A DNA stretch of 7,230 nucleotides from Halobacteriales archaeon QH_8_67_36 (lineage in GTDB: Archaea > Halobacteriota > Halobacteria > Halobacteriales > Haloarculaceae): assembly GCA_003021755.1 (NCBI GenBank), contig PXQZ01000056.1, positions 1 to 7,230 on the forward strand. The letters are read 5' to 3'. Of this stretch, positions 1-5,275 are shown piece after piece. The translations under genes were made by a program, and so were the position numbers. The first letter of the stretch is position 1. Each line of letters opens with the position of its first letter. The notes under the pieces were generated by a model. The model did no database searches and was not told where the DNA came from. It saw only the letters and a program-made list of their open reading frames with translations.

Positions 1-6
1 ACAACC

Positions 7-162
7 ATGCCACGCTGGTCAGACCCAGCCCCCTGTGACGACGAGGAACAACTGTTCGAGTGCCCGGACTGTGGCAAGCGGCTCTGTAGCGACCTCTCGA
101 CGGTGACGTGTGACAGATGTGGCGTCGAAATGCAGAACCTCTCGGTCCCGCGGCCGGAGTAG
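7..162 (+). CDS. Small zinc-ribbon (rubrerythrin-like domain) protein
   Basis: This 51-residue protein starts at ATG 7 and stops with TAG at 160-162. It contains CPDCGKRLC (C19, C22, C27) followed by TCDRCG (C35, C38), a CxxC-x12-CxxC arrangement expected to bind one metal ion, most likely zinc, as a rubredoxin/zinc-ribbon knuckle. An additional Cys lies at position 10. The short acidic N-terminus, the knuckle and a C-terminal NLSVPRPE-like tail resemble the many haloarchaeal micro-proteins annotated as 'rubrerythrin-like domain-containing protein'. Those have no established function; roles in protein-protein or nucleic-acid contacts are only suggested. Its promoter would lie left of the window. 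It is followed by a 95-bp gap and points toward the 3' end of the convergent kinase gene. The coding call is supported by the motif spacing; the family name is from memory. Confidence 0.75.
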   Translation: MPRWSDPAPCDDEEQLFECPDCGKRLCSDLSTVTCDRCGVEMQNLSVPRPE

Positions 163-200
163 GACGAGTCGGTCTCTGATTCGTTTCGGGCCGTGTCGTC

Positions 201-240
201 GTTCCGAATGTTTATACAGCGATTCCCGCCAACAGGGCTA
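201..240 (+). promoter_or_regulatory. Strong TATA-box promoter directed antisense into the kinase gene
   Basis: TTTATA lies at 211-216, preceded by CCGAA (a plausible BRE). It sits 24-29 bases before an ATG at 240, the canonical spacing of a haloarchaeal leaderless promoter. The ATG opens an 82-codon frame almost wholly antisense to the 3' half of the dephospho-CoA kinase gene, and its protein looks like an antisense shadow. The likeliest reading is a promoter for an antisense or small non-coding transcript. Transcription itself is not demonstrated. Confidence 0.45.
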
Positions 241-257
241 TGGTTCTGATCGAACGG

Positions 258-803
258 TTACCCGGACCGCTCGATGAGGTCAAAAACCGCGTCAGCGTCC
301 CCGTCCATCCGCGTCAGAATCGAGCGAACGCGCTCCCGAACGGCCCCATCCGGCGTCACCAGCACCATCCCCTCGTCCGGTTGGCCGTAGACGACGCTGG
401 CCGTCGCCGGGACCATGAGCGCGACGGGCAGCGCCGCCAGATCCTCCTCGCCCGCAACGTCGACGAGCGTCGTCCCGTCGCTGTTTAACCCTGCTCGCAT
501 GGCAACGAGCAGTGCCCGGGTGAGCGTCCCCGCGGGGTTCTCGACGTCGACGGTCCGGTCGAAGCCGGCGATGGCCTCGCTCACCTCGTCGGCTACCGCC
601 GACCGCTCGGTCCGCTCGTCGACCAGCGCGAGGTCGGGGACCCGCTCGGCTTCCAGGAGGTGATACGTGACCATATCTCCCACAGCCACGAGCGGGTCGC
701 CGGCGTCGGACAGCAGCGCCGCCGTGTCGGTGTAGATGTCGCCCATCGGCGCCTTGAGTTCGCGCCGGAGGTCGCGGGGGAGGTCCAGCAGAACGTCGGC
801 CAC
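258..803 (-). CDS. GTP-dependent dephospho-CoA kinase (DUF359 family)
   Basis: This 181-residue protein starts at GTG 803 (reads MADVLLDLP) and stops with TAA at 260-258. It matches the archaeal DUF359 family, shown in Thermococcus to phosphorylate the 3'-OH of the ribose of dephospho-CoA with GTP, the last step of coenzyme A synthesis. This family replaces bacterial/eukaryal CoaE in archaea. Visible family landmarks are LRRELKAPMG (12-21), VGDMVTYHLL (41-50), VDERTER (61-67), VAGEEDLAALP (116-126) and YGQPDEG (139-145). Its length is typical of the family. It is the last gene of the aIF2-gamma operon, one base after the spt4 stop codon, with no separate promoter visible. No obvious Shine-Dalgarno motif precedes the GTG, so translational coupling is likely. 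The enzyme is cytosolic. The family call is firm; the activity is by homology. Confidence 0.9.
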   Translation of the reverse strand: MADVLLDLPRDLRRELKAPMGDIYTDTAALLSDAGDPLVAVGDMVTYHLLEAERVPDLALVDERTERSAVADEVSEAIAGFDRTVDVENPAGTLTRALLVAMRAGLNSDGTTLVDVAGEEDLAALPVALMVPATASVVYGQPDEGMVLVTPDGAVRERVRSILTRMDGDADAVFDLIERSG

Positions 804-804
804 G

Positions 805-1002
805 TTAGCGGACTTTCAGCGCGTACTGGCCCGGTTTCGTCACTTCCATCTCGGCGGCGATGTCGGACTCCTCGGGGTGGGCGATGACGACGTAGCCCGC
901 CCAGTCCTCCGTGAGCGAGGTGCCGCCACAGGCCTCGCACTGGCTCTCGATTTCGGCGCCCTGGACGCGGTGACAGTCGCGACAGACGAGTCGGTCGGCC
1001 AT
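805..1002 (-). CDS. spt4: Transcription elongation factor Spt4 (RNA polymerase subunit E'')
   Basis: This 65-residue protein is the archaeal Spt4/RpoE'' family at its usual full length. It is a small zinc protein with C7-x2-C10 and C22-x2-C25 (CRDC and CEAC) and the family signature SLTEDWAGYVVIAHPEES (29-46). Archaeal Spt4 pairs with the NGN domain of Spt5 (NusG-like), and the complex binds the RNA polymerase clamp to keep the elongation complex closed and processive. The ATG (1002-1000) shares its A with the TGA stop of rpoE1 (overlap TGATG). A Shine-Dalgarno-like GGTGAT lies at 1013-1008, five bases upstream, which supports this start. The neighbouring Rpo7 gene is the conserved archaeal partner arrangement. 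Confidence 0.95.
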   Translation of the reverse strand: MADRLVCRDCHRVQGAEIESQCEACGGTSLTEDWAGYVVIAHPEESDIAAEMEVTKPGQYALKVR

Positions 1003-1580
1003 CAGCTATCACCGGCTTCCGGCGCGCTCTCCCGTTTCTTGCGCTCCTCCTTGAGCCAGCCGTGCTTGCCCAGGCCGACCTGCTTGGCGGTGAGGCCGAT
1101 CTTGGAGTCCCGCGGGTTGCGCTCGTCGATGCTCTTGGTGACGATGCGGGCCCGGACGGCGTCGCCGACACCGAGCGTGCGATTGGACTCGCGGGAGGCG
1201 AGCTGCTGGTTCTCCTCGTCGTAGGCCAGATACTCGTCGGATATCTGGGAGACGTGGAGCAGGCCATCGACCGGCCCGATGCCGATGAAGGCACCGAAGT
1301 TGACGACCTCGACGACCTCCCCGTCGACGACTTCCTGCATCTGGGGGTCGAAGGTCAGGGCGTCGAACTCGGCCTCGTAGTAGACCCCTGGCTTGTTCGG
1401 GAGCACGGCCCCGTCACCGATGTCGTGGACCTCGATGACGGAAACGACGCTACCGACGTCCTCGTCCATCCGCCCCTCCAGTTTGTCCTGCAGGAGCTTC
1501 TTGACCATCGCCGGACTGACGTCGGCGAGATGGCGCGGCGGCACTTCGACTGTATCGCGTAGGCGTACCCGTTTGTACAT
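1002..1580 (-). CDS. rpoE1: DNA-directed RNA polymerase subunit Rpo7 (E')
   Basis: This 192-residue protein is the archaeal homologue of eukaryotic Rpb7. With Rpo4 (subunit F) it forms the polymerase stalk that binds nascent RNA, helps open-complex formation and supports termination. The N-terminal tip/RNP-like domain begins MYKRVRLRDTVEVPP and spans about 1-78. An S1/OB RNA-binding domain follows at about 82-166, including GEVVEVVNFGAFIGIGPVDG and LLHVSQISDEY. A charged 25-residue tail rich in K/E closes the protein. The length is normal for the family. The start ATG at 1580-1578 is one base after the PIN-gene stop codon (1584-1582). No clear ribosome-binding motif is visible, and translation is probably coupled. 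The identity is secure. Confidence 0.96.
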   Translation of the reverse strand: MYKRVRLRDTVEVPPRHLADVSPAMVKKLLQDKLEGRMDEDVGSVVSVIEVHDIGDGAVLPNKPGVYYEAEFDALTFDPQMQEVVDGEVVEVVNFGAFIGIGPVDGLLHVSQISDEYLAYDEENQQLASRESNRTLGVGDAVRARIVTKSIDERNPRDSKIGLTAKQVGLGKHGWLKEERKKRESAPEAGDS

Positions 1581-1581
1581 G

Positions 1582-1959
1582 TTATGGTTGAGTGATACCC
1601 AGTTTGTTCCGGCCCCTTAAACTAATTACTGGAATCTCCGCGCCGAGCAGGCGGCGTTTGAGGGGTTTGTCGTTCGTCACGGCGTGTGTTACGTCCTCGC
1701 GCGTCGCGAGTTCGAGCACGGCGTCGTCCGCGTAATCGGCCTCGGTCGCGGCGAGCGTACACCGGTCGAGCAGGTCCCGACCGACCGACGCCGCCGTTGC
1801 CTCTTTCCCGGCCCCGTCGGCCAGCTTGTCGAGTTCGTCACGGACCGCGTCGGGAGCGAGATACCCGTCGACAGCGGGCAGCAGCCGGTCGAGTTCGTCG
1901 AAGAGGCGAACCTCGCTTTCGACCGGCATCATGAGTGCGTTCGTGTCCAGCACTATCAT
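1582..1959 (-). CDS. PIN-domain protein (Fcf1/VapC-like predicted ribonuclease)
   Basis: This 125-residue protein consists of a single PIN domain. The strand-1 motif is MIVLDTNALMMP with D5. The other acidic positions expected of a PIN metal site are E42 (VRDEL), D78/D79 (YADDAVLELA) and D97 (VTNDKPLKRRL). The complete acidic set suggests an active Mg/Mn-dependent ribonuclease. Its place between aIF2-gamma and rpoE1 is a conserved archaeal arrangement, and the C-terminal TNDKPLKRRL...PVISLR pattern is closer to the chromosomal Fcf1/Utp24-like group than to a mobile VapC toxin. No antitoxin gene is adjacent, so a toxin role is unlikely; rRNA or ribosome processing is an inference. Its ATG overlaps the aIF2-gamma stop as ATGA (1959-1956), implying coupled translation. 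Confidence 0.88.
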   Translation of the reverse strand: MIVLDTNALMMPVESEVRLFDELDRLLPAVDGYLAPDAVRDELDKLADGAGKEATAASVGRDLLDRCTLAATEADYADDAVLELATREDVTHAVTNDKPLKRRLLGAEIPVISLRGRNKLGITQP

Positions 1960-3188
1960 TCACGCAGTGTGCCGACGCCGATGAGTCGCCATCGGGTGCC
2001 GACACGGCGGTTGATGGCGATTTTCGCGCCGGCCTCGGCACACACCGGGCGCTTGAGCGCGACCTCGCACTCGCCCCCGCGGGCGCTCGTGACCGAGCCC
2101 ACGGTGGTGGCGGTGCCGATGGTGAGCATCAGCGGCTCGCCGGTCGATATCTCCTCGACCTCGCCGCCGTCGTCGCCGACGATGCGGTCGAGCAGGTCGA
2201 CGTCCATGACGAACTGCTCGTGGGTCGGGGGCAGGCTGCCGGGCGGGCCGGCGACCTGGCCCGCGAGGGCGTCGCCCTTCGTAATCGAGGGGTCCAGCCC
2301 CGTCCCGACGCCGAGCAGTCCGCCCGGCGTCACTCCGTCGACGAAGTCGCCGCCGGACTGTAGCGAGCGCACGTCCGTCTCGACCGGGCGCCACTCCGTC
2401 CTACCGCCCTCTTCGACCTCGCGGCCGGGGCGCAGTTCGAGTTCGTCCTCGGCCTCGAGCTTGCCAGCGACGAGCGAGCCGCCGAGCACGCCGCCCAGCA
2501 GGTCCTCGTAGGTAGTGCCGGGGCGGTTGATGTCGAACGAGCGGGCGACCATCATGCGGGCGTCCGCGTCGGGATCGCGCTCGGGCGTGGGAATCTCCCG
2601 TTCGACGGCGTCGATGAGCAGGTCGACGTTGGCCTCCTGCTGGGCGCTGATTGGGACGACGGGGGCGTCCTCGGCGACCGTGCCCTCGACGAACTCCTGA
2701 ATCTGCTCGTAGTTCTGCATCGCTCGCTCCTCGTCGACGAGGTCGACCTTGTTCTGGGCGATGACGATGTTGTCGATGCCGATGATGTCCAGCGCGGAGA
2801 GGTGCTCCTCGGTCTGGGCCTGGGGGACGGGTTCGGTCGCGGACACCACGAGCACGGCGCCGTCCATGATGGCCGCGCCCGACAGCATCGTCGCCATCAG
2901 CGTCTCGTGGCCGGGGGCGTCGACGAACGACACCGTCCGGAGGTGGTCGGTGTCGACGTCGTGGTCCTCGCAGTGTTCTTCGACAGTGAACGCCTCGGGT
3001 TCGTCCTCCTCGGGACAGCGACGGAAGGTGGCGTCGGCGTAGCCGAGCCGGATAGAGATTCCGCGCTTCATCTCCTCGGAGTGCTGGTCGGTCCATTCGC
3101 CGGACAGCGCCTGTACCAGGGTGGTCTTCCCGTGGTCGACGTGGCCGACGAGTCCGATGTTCACCTCCGGTTGGTTGTTTGCTGTCAT
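1956..3188 (-). CDS. eif2g: Translation initiation factor aIF2, gamma subunit
   Basis: This 410-residue GTPase delivers Met-tRNAi to the small ribosomal subunit as part of the aIF2 alpha-beta-gamma complex. I chose ATG 3188 (MTANNQPEVNIGLVGHVDHG). An in-frame upstream ATG at 3302 would add 38 unrelated residues across the promoter, whereas this start gives the usual family length. GTPase motifs are GHVDHGKT (15-22), switch I around KRGISIRLGYADA (41-53), DAPGHE (90-95), NKVD (146-149) and SAQ (181-183). The two C-terminal beta-barrel domains (about 205-410) are intact. The zinc-knuckle insertion at about 55-85 retains only C58 and C73 of the four cysteines found in many archaeal homologues. 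This is the first gene of a five-gene operon; its stop overlaps the PIN start by four bases. Confidence 0.97.
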   Translation of the reverse strand: MTANNQPEVNIGLVGHVDHGKTTLVQALSGEWTDQHSEEMKRGISIRLGYADATFRRCPEEDEPEAFTVEEHCEDHDVDTDHLRTVSFVDAPGHETLMATMLSGAAIMDGAVLVVSATEPVPQAQTEEHLSALDIIGIDNIVIAQNKVDLVDEERAMQNYEQIQEFVEGTVAEDAPVVPISAQQEANVDLLIDAVEREIPTPERDPDADARMMVARSFDINRPGTTYEDLLGGVLGGSLVAGKLEAEDELELRPGREVEEGGRTEWRPVETDVRSLQSGGDFVDGVTPGGLLGVGTGLDPSITKGDALAGQVAGPPGSLPPTHEQFVMDVDLLDRIVGDDGGEVEEISTGEPLMLTIGTATTVGSVTSARGGECEVALKRPVCAEAGAKIAINRRVGTRWRLIGVGTLRE

Positions 3189-3224
3189 CTCGGGAGTAAT
3201 CTTGGTGGAGATTCGCCACGTGCG

Positions 3225-3250
3225 ACTGATAAACCTACTGTTTCGCCCCG
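3225..3250 (-). promoter_or_regulatory. Promoter of the aIF2-gamma operon (TATA box with BRE)
   Basis: On the minus strand the sequence reads GGCGAAACAGTAGGTTTATC. TTTAT at 3233-3229 is a TATA box, and the purine-rich GGCGAAACAG just upstream is a plausible BRE. The TATA centre is about 43 bases before ATG 3188, so transcription would start near 3205 and leave a leader of roughly 15-17 bases. No Shine-Dalgarno motif is visible in that leader. It is the only good promoter I see for the five downstream minus-strand genes. Confidence 0.6.
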
Positions 3251-3283
3251 CGGTCCGGGATTCGAGCGGTGCGGTTCCCCGGC

Positions 3284-3299
3284 TGCTCGTCGACGAGCA
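3284..3299. promoter_or_regulatory. 16-bp perfect palindrome in the divergent promoter region
   Basis: TGCTCGTCGACGAGCA (3284-3299) is its own reverse complement over all 16 bases. It lies in non-coding DNA between the aIF2-gamma promoter and the DUF5787-like gene, ending five bases before the CTTTTG box of the latter. That placement suits an operator overlapping the BRE of the plus-strand promoter. Short CG-rich palindromes also arise by chance in this composition, so a regulator site is only a suggestion. Confidence 0.3.
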
Positions 3300-3302
3300 C
3301 AC

Positions 3303-3335
3303 GGCTTTTGTCGACCAGGCCCCTCCTTTTGTCCG
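3303..3335 (+). promoter_or_regulatory. Putative leaderless promoter of the DUF5787-like gene
   Basis: GGCTTTTGTC (3303-3312) contains CTTTTG beginning 30 bases before the GTG start at 3335. This is the spacing expected of a TATA-like box for a leaderless haloarchaeal mRNA. The same CTTTTG hexamer sits 29 bases before the DUF5807-like start at 4842. The box is a weak TATA, so confidence is moderate. Confidence 0.4.
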
Positions 3336-4279
3336 TGCGCGAGTTCGGGTTCGAACTGTCGTTGTGTGCCCACCTCGAAAGCGCCGAGCGGCTGGTGAGC
3401 CGTCAGCTCGGCGGCCACGTCCACGGGCGGCGCATCCTCGACACCGTCGTCGTCGCGGGCGACATCCCGGCGCGGGCCGCCATCACCCCCGACCGAATCC
3501 CGACGGCGGCAATCGAGTCCGACGCGGGGACCGGGCGAGCCCGCTACTGGAAGGACGCCTTCGACTGCCACCCCGACCGAGCCGAGCGGGCCGTCGAACT
3601 CGCCGTCGAGCGAGACTTTTTCGAGCGTGAACGCCGCGGCGGCCGTACGCACGTCCGACAGACCGCCCGCTATCCGGAGTGGGTCGACCGCGTCACCGCC
3701 ATCGAGAACAAGCCCGACCTCGACCGGCCGGGCGACCTCGAAGCCCAGTTACGGACGGACGTATCGCTGGCACTGGCCGACGAGGTGGTGCTGGCGACGG
3801 CCGACTACGTCACCCGCGCCCACCTCAACCGCATCCCGGAAGCGGTCGGCGTCTGGCGGTTCGACCCCGACAGCGACGAGCGCGAGGTGGTCCGGGAGCC
3901 GACCCGTCTCCCGACCGACGGGCCGGGCATCGAGCGCATCGAGGGCCGTCCCGGCCGGACCGACGTGCGGCCCGTAACGGCCGCCGAGAAGCAAAGCGCC
4001 CGGACGCGACTCGCCGAGCGGGCCTACGCGAAGGGGTGGCGCACCTTCGACTATCCGCCGTGTGCGCAGTGTTCGCCCGACGGCGACGGGCTCCCCCACT
4101 GCGCGTGGAAGGGCCGGCCCGTCCGGGCGAGCGAGGAGTGTGGCAGCGAGTGTGACGGGTACGAGCAGGCGGAGAGAGCGGCCGTCGACACCGACGAGCT
4201 ACGGGCCGAGCGCTCGCCGTGGGAGCCAGCGCCCGACGGGTTCCGGCGTCACCAGTCTGGGCTGGACCGGTTTCGCTGA
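3335..4279 (+). CDS. DUF5787-like haloarchaeal protein, possible PD-(D/E)xK-type fold
   Basis: This 314-residue protein has no proven function. I placed the start at GTG 3335 (MREFGFELSLCAHLE), because family members as I remember them begin MREF..EL.LCAHLE; the ATG at 3269 would prepend 22 unrelated residues. Conserved-looking blocks are GRRILDTVVV (31-40), IESDAGTGRARYWKDAFDCH (60-79) and TAIENKPDL (121-129), then a helix QLRTDVSLALADEVVLAT (138-155). D36 in a strand-like block, then E124-N-K126 after a hydrophobic run, recalls a restriction-endonuclease-like D...ExK site, but the spacing is unusually long. C11 in the N-terminus and C243, C246, C256, C269 and C273 near the C-terminus could hold Zn or an Fe-S cluster. 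It is transcribed divergently from aIF2-gamma and overlaps the next convergent gene by 31 bases. The family name is from memory; the nuclease idea is inference. Confidence 0.85.
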   Translation: MREFGFELSLCAHLESAERLVSRQLGGHVHGRRILDTVVVAGDIPARAAITPDRIPTAAIESDAGTGRARYWKDAFDCHPDRAERAVELAVERDFFERERRGGRTHVRQTARYPEWVDRVTAIENKPDLDRPGDLEAQLRTDVSLALADEVVLATADYVTRAHLNRIPEAVGVWRFDPDSDEREVVREPTRLPTDGPGIERIEGRPGRTDVRPVTAAEKQSARTRLAERAYAKGWRTFDYPPCAQCSPDGDGLPHCAWKGRPVRASEECGSECDGYEQAERAAVDTDELRAERSPWEPAPDGFRRHQSGLDRFR

Positions 4280-4566
4280 CCACGCGCGGTCGTCGTCGAC
4301 GTCTCCGCGGTGCCGCCGTCGCCGGCTTTGACCGGCGTGTCGTCCTCGAAGTCGTCGGCGGTCACTTCGGGCGCCTCCGTGGCGATGGCGTCGGCGTGGC
4401 CCGTCCGGGCCCGGTAGTTGGCCGCCGCCGCGATGGCAACGCCGGCGGCGAGCCCGACGACGAGGACCCAGTCGACGTAGCCGACGGCGAACCATAGCAC
4501 TCCAATAGCGAGCAGTCCACTGACCAGCGCCCCACCGCCGGCTTCGGCTATCCCGCGCCTGTCCAT
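4249..4566 (-). CDS. Small two-helix membrane protein, unknown function
   Basis: This 105-residue protein starts at ATG 4566 and stops with TGA at 4251-4249. Two hydrophobic segments are visible: about 11-29 (GGALVSGLLAIGVLWFAVG) and about 32-50 (DWVLVVGLAAGVAIAAAAN), separated by a tight turn, so a helical hairpin is likely. The remaining 55 residues form a hydrophilic, acidic and Thr-rich tail (AIATEAPEVTADDFEDD...) with no recognisable motif. The Arg pair at residues 3-4 and YRAR at 51-54 flank the hairpin and suggest both ends face the cytoplasm. Its last 31 bases overlap the 3' end of the convergent DUF5787-like gene. I do not recognise a family. The hydrophobic pattern and haloarchaeal codon use support a real gene. 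Confidence 0.7.
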   Translation of the reverse strand: MDRRGIAEAGGGALVSGLLAIGVLWFAVGYVDWVLVVGLAAGVAIAAAANYRARTGHADAIATEAPEVTADDFEDDTPVKAGDGGTAETSTTTARGQRNRSSPDW

Positions 4567-4841
4567 ACCATAGCATCGTACATAGGTGTCGGGGCGACCT
4601 CAGCGGTCGTGTTTACTTTAGCAGCAACCCGCAGTGTCTGCTCGCGGCTTTGCCCCTCGCACGGGCCGAGGCGGCGAAGCCGCCTCGCGGCTTGCGTCGC
4701 GGGGGTCCCGAAACAGACTCGCCCTTTCAGTCCGCCAGAAGTCGGCTGCTCAATCGGGAGAAAAGACGCCGATTGTCCGTGCGTATCTGAACACTACCGC
4801 CAGAGCGGGTGACTTTTGGGTACTGGCCGACTCCCGGGCGT
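4567..4841. other. 275-bp non-coding interval with GC-rich structured block
   Basis: Only short frames without recognisable protein character cross this divergent interval. It holds an AT-rich stretch GTTTACTTTAG (4610-4620), which could serve as a promoter element for the minus-strand membrane gene on its reverse strand. It also holds a GC-rich block with a hairpin (4667-4687), a 10-base direct repeat, and the promoter of the DUF5807-like gene at the right end. From memory, the minus-strand reading CTGAAAGGGCGAG (4730-4718) recurs in haloarchaeal intergenic DNA, so part of this may be a dispersed repeat; that needs a database search. Confidence 0.4.
4641..4694. repeat. Direct repeat CTCGCGGCTT flanking a 9-bp perfect hairpin
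   Basis: CTCGCGGCTT occurs at 4641-4650 and again at 4685-4694. Between them, CGAGGCGGC (4667-4675) and GCCGCCTCG (4679-4687) form a perfect nine-base stem around a GAA triloop. The second direct-repeat copy overlaps the right arm of the stem. The block is non-coding. Its role is unknown: a structured RNA, a terminator-like element or a fragment of a dispersed repeat are all possible. Confidence 0.5.
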
Positions 4842-4842
4842 A
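4808..4842 (+). promoter_or_regulatory. Putative leaderless promoter of the DUF5807-like gene
   Basis: GACTTTTGGGT (4811-4821) places a T-rich CTTTTG box 29 bases before ATG 4842, fitting a TATA-like element for a leaderless transcript. The in-frame GTG at 4809 overlaps this box, which is one reason for preferring ATG 4842 as the start codon. Confidence 0.45.
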
Positions 4843-5273
4843 TGAGCAACCACGCCGAGTTCCTGGCGGGCGAGCGCATCGATGACGTGCTCTTTTTCCT
4901 CCACGAGAACGCCGTCTCGAACCCCGAGGCGCTGACCGACTACGCCGACCCCGTCGATGACGGACTGGTACTGGTGCTGCCGGGCGACCGGGGCCGGGAT
5001 GCCTTTCAGTCGGCGACCGGCATCGACCCGATGGGGCTCGCCCAGGCGGCGATGCAGACCGACGGTGTCGTCCACGACGACTGTACCGACGCGAACTGCC
5101 CCGTCGCCGAGGAGGTATCCGAGGAGAACCACACGACGAAGTTCGTCTTCGCCTTCGCCGAGGCCCGGAACGAGGACGTCGGCGGGCTGTACGCCGAGGG
5201 CGACGTCATCCACGCCTACGCCGTCTGTGCCTGCGGGGAGCGCTACTCCGACAAGTGGGTCGTCGAAGGGTAG
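4842..5273 (+). CDS. DUF5807-like haloarchaeal protein with cysteine pairs
   Basis: This 143-residue acidic soluble protein resembles a haloarchaea-restricted family that I remember as DUF5807; no function is known. I chose ATG 4842 (MSNHAEFLAGERIDD) over the in-frame GTG at 4809, which lies inside the promoter box. Visible blocks are FLAGERIDDVLFFLHE (7-22), DDGLVLVLPGDRGRDAFQSA (39-58), TGIDPMGLAQAAMQTDG (59-75) and the C-terminal FVFAFAEARNEDVGGLYAEG (101-120). The final segment AYAVCACGERYSDKWV (125-140) has C129-x-C131. With C81 and C86 (CTDANC) this makes four cysteines that could form one zinc site. No signal peptide or membrane segment is present. The gene is followed almost at once by an IS200/IS605-like right-end hairpin. 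Confidence 0.82.
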   Translation: MSNHAEFLAGERIDDVLFFLHENAVSNPEALTDYADPVDDGLVLVLPGDRGRDAFQSATGIDPMGLAQAAMQTDGVVHDDCTDANCPVAEEVSEENHTTKFVFAFAEARNEDVGGLYAEGDVIHAYAVCACGERYSDKWVVEG

Positions 5274-5275
5274 TT

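Noticed and set aside
240..488. Plus-strand 82-codon frame after the strong TATA box
   Set aside because: The promoter spacing is good, but all but the first six codons are antisense to the kinase gene and the protein shows only shadow composition. I kept the promoter as a feature but not the CDS.
1582..1959. PIN-domain gene as a VapC toxin of a toxin-antitoxin pair
   Set aside because: Both neighbours are essential housekeeping genes, with a four-base overlap to aIF2-gamma and one base to rpoE1. No antitoxin-like gene is adjacent.
1684..2511. Plus-strand open frame of 275 codons
   Set aside because: It lies antisense to the PIN-domain and aIF2-gamma genes, is Ser/Pro/Arg-rich without motifs, and both minus-strand genes are unambiguous.
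3189..3302. In-frame 38-residue N-terminal extension of aIF2-gamma starting at ATG 3302
   Set aside because: It crosses the operon's TATA box and the 16-bp palindrome, lacks similarity to the family, and would make the protein longer than known archaeal aIF2-gamma.
4609..4885. Short plus-strand frames in the 4567-4841 interval
   Set aside because: They run through the hairpin block and into the DUF5807-like gene in the wrong frame, are rich in Arg/Ser/Ala with no recognisable motif, and have no convincing promoter.
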